DNA from: Lepraria neglecta
Taxonomy: Eukaryota; Ascomycota; Lecanoromycetes; Lecanorales; Stereocaulaceae
Reading direction: 5' to 3'
Assembly: GCA_033220425.1 (NCBI GenBank)
Contig: CM065648.1
Coordinates: 1,240,001 to 1,304,000 of the forward strand
DNA: 64,000 bases
The translations under genes were made by a program, and so were the position numbers. Positions 59,038 through 64,000 of this stretch are shown here, piece by piece (position 1 is the stretch's first letter; every line of letters starts with the position of its first letter). Below the pieces are notes generated by a model that saw only the letters and a program-made list of their open reading frames with translations, searched no databases and was not told the DNA's origin.

Positions 59038-60610
59038 ATGTCCTTGCCAGGCCTTGAACTATCTGCTCCTGTTGAAACAACTGTAGAGCCGACGGTTCAG
59101 GAGCTCAAAGAAGGAAGTGAGTGGAGATTTGAAGTTGCATTCGGAACTCAAGTTGAGGTCAGGGTATGAGCTTTCTCCAACACATTCCCTAGCCTCATCA
59201 AGAGGTCCGAATCTCAACTTCGCGAATTTTGCTAACGAAACTGTGGACAGCTCCTCTCAGGCAACGCTGAGCTCTTCGGTACCGAGCTCGTACAGAAACA
59301 GCCCTACACCTTTACAGGCACGAAAGCGGCCATCTACACTTGGCATGGCTGCCAACTCGAGGTTCATGGCGAATGCCAATCCGAATACATCGCCGAGGAG
59401 ACCCCCATGATCAGCTATGCAAATCTACATTTTGCGCTCGAAAAATTACGAGAAGAAGCCTCTACGATAGGAAGTGATGGTCCAAGAGTGCTGGTCGTTG
59501 GCCCTGAAAATGCGGGGAAAACAAGTCTCGTCAAGCTACTCACAGCATACGCTACGAGATCTGGTCGACAGCCCATTGCAATCAACCTCGACACTAAAGA
59601 GGGCATGCTGAGCATACCGGGAACACTATCTGCTGCAGCTCTCTCTTCAATCATCGATGTGGAGGAAGGATGGGGAAGTAGTCCCACAAATGGGCCTAGC
59701 CCGGTTCCCGTCAAACTACCTTTGGTCTATTATATGGGCTTGGCAAATCCAGAAGACAAGGCCTTGGTCTACAAGCCCATCATTACTAGACTCGCCCTGT
59801 CAGCTTTGAACAGATTACAGGATGATGGCGAATCAAGGGGAACAGGCTGCATTATCGACACCCCAGGAGTGATCAGTCAAGGTAAAGGAAGCTATGAGAT
59901 CATTCAGCATATAGTCTCCGAATTTTCAGGTATGCGCAGAGATGCATCATCCTTGACCTTCGCTCTATGCTGACATCCAAACAAAGTCAGCGTGGTAGTA
60001 GTCCTCGGCTCCGAACGATTATACAGTGACATGCTCCGACGATTTAACGGACAAAGGACGAGAGCAGGTGAGACCATAGCCGTGATAAAACTGGACAAGT
60101 CTGGCGGCTGCGTCGATCGAGACGAAGCATATCTGCAGCAAATTCGACAAGCCCAAATCAGAGAGTACTTCTTTGGCGATGCGAAGAGCACCCTCAGTCC
60201 CCATACGCAACAGATCGATTTCAGCACAACGAGCATCTACAAGTTGGCCGATTGTGAGTCTTGCATACATCCCACTTAACGCTACTGACTAACATGCTAT
60301 TGCAGCCTCTACAGACCTAACATCTCTACTACCTGGGGATGCTGTCGAAGAAAGTATGGCCCCCTCAATATTCGATAAGGTCGAGCCGTCACCGCAGATG
60401 CAGAATGCTATTATTGCCATCGTGCACGCCGACCCCAGTGACCCTCAGGAGACGATCCGCGATGCTAGCGTCACTGGTTTCATCTACATCGCAGAGGTAG
60501 ACGAGAAGAGGAAGAAATTGAAGATACTGGCACCATTGAGTGGAAGGCTACCAAATAAGGCAATGATATGGGGCTCATGGCCTGAGGGGATTACAGATAT
60601 CGTTGGATGA
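59038..60610 (+). CDS. clp1: Pre-mRNA cleavage complex II protein Clp1
   Basis: Four exons, 59038-59163, 59251-59929, 59987-60253 and 60306-60610, give 458 residues. The protein starts MSLPGLELSAP. The N-terminal beta domain has GSEWRFEVAFGTQVEV and SGNAELFGTELV, and then TGTKAAIYTWHGCQLEV and YIAEETPMISYANLHFALEK follow. The P-loop is GPENAGKT (126-133) and the domain continues VVVVLGSERLYSDML. A C-terminal domain ends KILAPLSGRLPNKAMIWGSW. Clp1 binds ATP and bridges Pcf11 to cleavage factor IA in mRNA 3'-end formation; the human homolog also phosphorylates RNA 5' ends. All exon phases match and the start is in a good context (CCACCATGT). Confidence 0.95.
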
Positions 60611-60848
60611 TGGATGAAATGATGGCATGGCTGAATCTTATCTACTTACATAGCGAGGCGTTCAGAGCTACCAATAGGCAGAAACAAGATCAAATGTAAC
60701 ATCACGAATACTCAACCGTATCATCAGGCAACGAGAATCCAGATATGGAATCCTTCCGGATTTGTCATTGTAGAGCTGAAACGCGCTTTCCCAACTAGAA
60801 CTATGATTCCCACCTCACCCAACATCTGATCTGCATGCCTCCTCCCCC

Positions 60849-61790
60849 ATGTCTGGCGCAGAAGCTTTTCTCGCCCTTGGAATCGCCAGCACTTCGTCCA
60901 GCTGATCGATTTCACAGCCACACTATGCAGTCGAATCAGAGAATACGCCTCGGGTGCCGGCATGCCCAAGAAGCTTGTCGCATAAGCAAACAGACTTTCA
61001 GACCTCCTAGCTGTTCTTAACTCTCGGGCCAAGTCATCGGGCCATAATCCGCTGGTTGAGCAAGTACTCCTGCGATGTCAGGCTCAAGCGCAGGAGTTGG
61101 CAGACTTGCTTGATGGCCTGAAGGGCGATGGTCCAGGAGACTCAGGAACGCGAGGAAAGCATCCAGGTCACTCAACCGATCTGATCAGATTGAGGAGCTT
61201 CAGGGTATCCTTGGTAGCCTTGTCAGTACCCTAAGCCTGAAACTGCAGGTTGATGGTCGGTGAGTATCCTGCCAACGAGTGCGCTGCAGGGGGCTGTTGC
61301 CTACCCTTCTTCGAATCATCAAGGCTGGACGGCAACTGAGATCCACAAAGGTCTACTACAATCCAGGCTGAGGCCAACGCAATAACTATTCTCGAGCGAC
61401 AGATAAAACAGACCTCACTATTGAATGACCTACAGCACTTGGCGGCAATGAAAGGCCAAATCGACGACAACGCCGACTACCTGGACAAATCCATCTGGAT
61501 GGTGCCTATAGGACGCAAACTGTCATTTGTCGAACGAAACGCCGTGATGTCGGACTTGGAGTCCAAGCTCTTGCCCATGCCAGATGCTGTGCCAACGGCT
61601 GTGCTGTACGGCTTGGGTGGTGTAGGGTAAGTGCAACTTGAACCGTCGTAGATTTAGAGCCTTCAGTCGACAGAATGAATGTCTAGATATCTACTGATAG
61701 ATGTGTCCGCGCAGCAAATCACAGATAGCTAGCATGGCGATTCAGGGGATCTCTTTGGGCTGTACAACGCGCTGAATCAGGGTTATGAGG
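60849..61790 (+). pseudogene. Broken fungal NLR gene (N-terminal helical domain plus start of NB-ARC)
   Basis: From ATG 60849 (MSGAEAFLALGIAS) the frame must shift near 60893 to continue FVQLIDFTATLCSRIREYAS, GAGMPKKLVA and, after a TAA at 60983-60985 in the same frame, NRLSDLLAVLNSRAKSSGH and LRCQAQAQELADLLDGLKGD. A second shift near 61160 reaches SLNRSDQIEELQGILGSLVS. After a likely intron (GTGAGT donor near 61259), the next exon reads ITILERQIKQTSLLNDLQHL and WMVPIGRKLSFVERNAVMSD, then YGLGGVG. A donor follows, and the next acceptor gives KSQIA, so a Walker A GLGGVGKSQIA is rebuilt. The frame then ends within about 15 codons and no further NB-ARC motif was found. This is an incompatibility/NLR-type receptor remnant. 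Confidence 0.55.
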
Positions 61791-64000
61791 TCGTTGAGCA
61801 TTTCGAAGGTTCCGAGGGTTCTGATGCTGGTGGAGATGGTAAGGAAGACTAACGCAGAAGTCTGCCTCTGCTTCTGAGCCACGGTTCTTGCCGTATGGCG
61901 AGACCCAGGATAAAACAGCAGCTCGCCACCAGAAGAGCGGAGCGAAGTCGCCAATGTTTGAGAGCCGCATAGCTCGTGCGCATGTTCCATCGCCTGGCGA
62001 TAGAGTGGGCGGCGATTATATACCTCAGTCATAGAGGGGCTTTTCAATATGCGCGAGTGCGCCTCGCGATCTCATGGAAAACAATACCATCCTCAAAGCT
62101 TTTCGGGCTTTCCACTGAATCTTAAATCGGAAATGCTTGGCTCTTAAGTGGACCAGAAATCGCGGACTCTGGTTGGGAAGATTGAGGTGAAATTTCGGCC
62201 TTGCTGTCAATCATGAGGCAGGTTGTCCACTTAAATCTGAGATTTCGAAATAACGTTACGGCCATGCTGTTCCTGTTAGGAACAATGACAATCCTCATCG
62301 ATGCTTCCAACAATGCCTCTACAACCCGACCGCCTCTACCAATAACGCTAACGCCACAGATAGTATTTTTACATAGATATACCATTAGTTGCAGGACGCT
62401 CGAACTCTCACCATGAACTGATTATTCGTCACAGTACTGGACACCCTCAAAGATATAGCCAAGTATCCCAGCATCAATCGCGTGGAGCAAACGCCATTGG
62501 AATGCAGAATCCCTGGTTACGACTGCACACTGCAAATCGACGAAGAGCGGCCCGAGCGTACGAGCCCACCTTTACTTGAGTATCTGTCTGTCATTAAAGC
62601 TGCGAAGATCCTTCCGTATTGGATGAAAGACCAGGGTAGGTGGTCTGAGGCGTTTTCGGCGGTGGATATTGATGGAATGGTTGTTGGAAGGGGAGGTATT
62701 CTACGGCGTTCATGATGTACGGTTTTTGGTGTTTGTGGAGAGCGCTGTTGGTCGTCTTAGCCTCTGTGCGCGGAGCTTCCAACGGATGTTAGCAACGGCT
62801 GAAGCAATTTGAGTAGAATCCCTACTAAGAGGCTAAATGCCATAAAAAAGTGGCGACTTTGGCTGGTAACCTTGGTCTGCTGGAGCACGGACGCGAAGAT
62901 TTGAATCGACGTTTTCTTATTCGGTTGATCACTATAGATACCCTCCCTTGGTGGAGTACTTGAGCCTCGTATTCACTCTATAAGGAAGTGTCCTCCTAAA
63001 TCAGACCTTCACGACGCAAGTTTGTTGTTGTTGTTGAAGCATGTAAATGAGTTAAATCCACCACACTAGTATCTGAGCTAGGAATGGATAGTTTACATGC
63101 ATGTGGGCAGTGGTAAATACGTTTATTCGTACTGGCTGGCTGCCGGTGTCTGGAATGCGCTAGCTTCACGAGAAGACGAGCCGGAAACTGGGCCCACATG
63201 ATGGAAGAGGGAGTGTTTAGTTTCAGGCCTTGTTTCCTGTTCAGAGTACTTTAATATGAATCAGAGAGACTGCCTACAAATTCTCCATCCCTTCACTCAG
63301 CCTTTCCAGAATGTAGCCTTCCCCTCCCATCGAAATTGACTCTCTCGCCCTCCCAGAAAATAAGGTAGGGCAACCCCACGCCGAGGCGTAAATTCTTTGC
63401 TACGCCAGAGTACGGCATCTGTGATGTTTGAAGTACCTCTCGTGCTTCTTTATGCTGGTGTAGCCGAGTGCGCCCTCCAAGCCCCCACGTATAGTGGAAG
63501 GCTTGATGGACTTAGGCTCTGTCTGGTGAGGACAGGTAGTGACCTGAGCCACCGAGGAGCGATGGCAGCGATCTCGGACGTCTGGTCTTACGTTTTCGGA
63601 TCTGCATAGACGCAGAGCAAGGAGTGGGACAGCAGCCGCGGAGTTCCCACTCTGGCTCATTTCGACCAACCCTGCAGCGCAAAACTTCGAGTATGATTTA
63701 CGACGATTTACGGATTGCGCATTACTAGACAGGTACAAAGGACAAAAGACGGTGAAAACACTGGGACGCCAGCTTTCAATGCCGCTGAAGTTGAAATTCG
63801 AGGTATCCGCGCTAGCGCTTCCTTGCGGATCACACTCACGCCATGAAAAGGTTTCACGTTTGACAAATCGCTACGAGCAATGACGGCGTTTTTTTTTGCC
63901 ACCGCCTGGCGATGACCTCATACAGGTGTGACATGCAAATTTGTCATAGAGGGGAAATGTACTTGGCAATTAACGGGTGTGCAAGGAAAGGGCAAACAGT
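61791..64000. other. Gene-poor region with one coding-like fragment
   Basis: No complete gene. The plus-strand frame 62425-62715 is coding-like (entry below). The remainder has short frames only; the window ends without a recognisable gene start. Confidence 0.45.
62425..62715 (+). pseudogene. Unassigned coding-like fragment
   Basis: A frame open after a TGA reads VTVLDTLKDIAKYPSINRVE, then TPLECRIPGYDCTLQIDEER and LLEYLSVIKAAKILPYWM. It has the even composition of a real protein, but no ATG before residue 80, no upstream exon I could join, and no recognised family. It may be a remnant of the region that also holds the broken NLR gene. Confidence 0.3.

Noticed and set aside
61742-62047. 101-codon minus-strand frame
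   Set aside because: It begins at a non-ATG codon, shows no domain and overlaps the end of the broken NLR gene; not strong enough to call.

Overview
The window looks like nuclear DNA of a filamentous ascomycete (Pezizomycotina). Evidence: introns are short (46-120 nt) with GTRNGT donors, CTRAY branch sites and YAG acceptors; genes are compact and lie on both strands; the gene set is fungal (Arb1, IPMK, Pmp3/Sna3-like, multi-exon tyrosinase, Helo/NACHT-type NLR relics). The protein style suggests a leotiomycete, but that is inference. Most gene models below were rebuilt by hand by matching exon phases and family conservation, so exon borders are predictions. No rRNA, tRNA, CRISPR array or intact transposon was found.

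Layout. 1-9.6 kb: a large conserved gene of unknown function (1094-4242), a small secreted Cys-rich protein gene broken by a stop codon, mitochondrial ribosomal protein uL23m, RPA2, and a stray NLR N-terminal fragment. 9.6-22 kb: DBP10, a rhomboid-like pseudogene full of nonsense codons, peroxisomal Lon protease (C-terminal SRL), a frameshifted unknown gene, and BiP/Kar2 (HDEL). 22-30.7 kb: Pmp3/Sna3-like membrane peptide, a trypsin-fold-like protein with a Cys at the nucleophile position, a SUN-domain protein, and a cAMP-receptor-like GPCR. 30.7-42 kb: an accessory stretch with a tyrosinase followed by two decayed genes (a multi-SANT/Myb repeat gene and a CorA-like transporter gene) and long gene-poor DNA. 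42-60.6 kb: a conserved block with an NmrA-like oxidoreductase, UDP-glucose 4-epimerase, Zta1-like quinone oxidoreductase, Arb1, IPMK, DDB1, RNA polymerase III subunit Rpc5 and Clp1. 60.6-64 kb: a broken NB-ARC/NLR gene and otherwise gene-poor DNA.

How it fits together. The housekeeping genes cover replication and repair (RPA2, DDB1), ribosome biogenesis (DBP10, uL23m), RNA 3'-end and Pol III function (Clp1, Rpc5), ER and peroxisome proteostasis (BiP, Lon2), nuclear envelope (SUN), inositol phosphate signalling (IPMK) and galactose metabolism. They are independent genes, not a pathway cluster. The notable pattern is that about six fast-evolving or accessory genes are decayed while every conserved neighbour is intact. 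Several of their stops are TAA or TAG in an otherwise uninterrupted frame, consistent with C-to-T mutation of the RIP kind; other lesions are single-base frameshifts in homopolymer runs.
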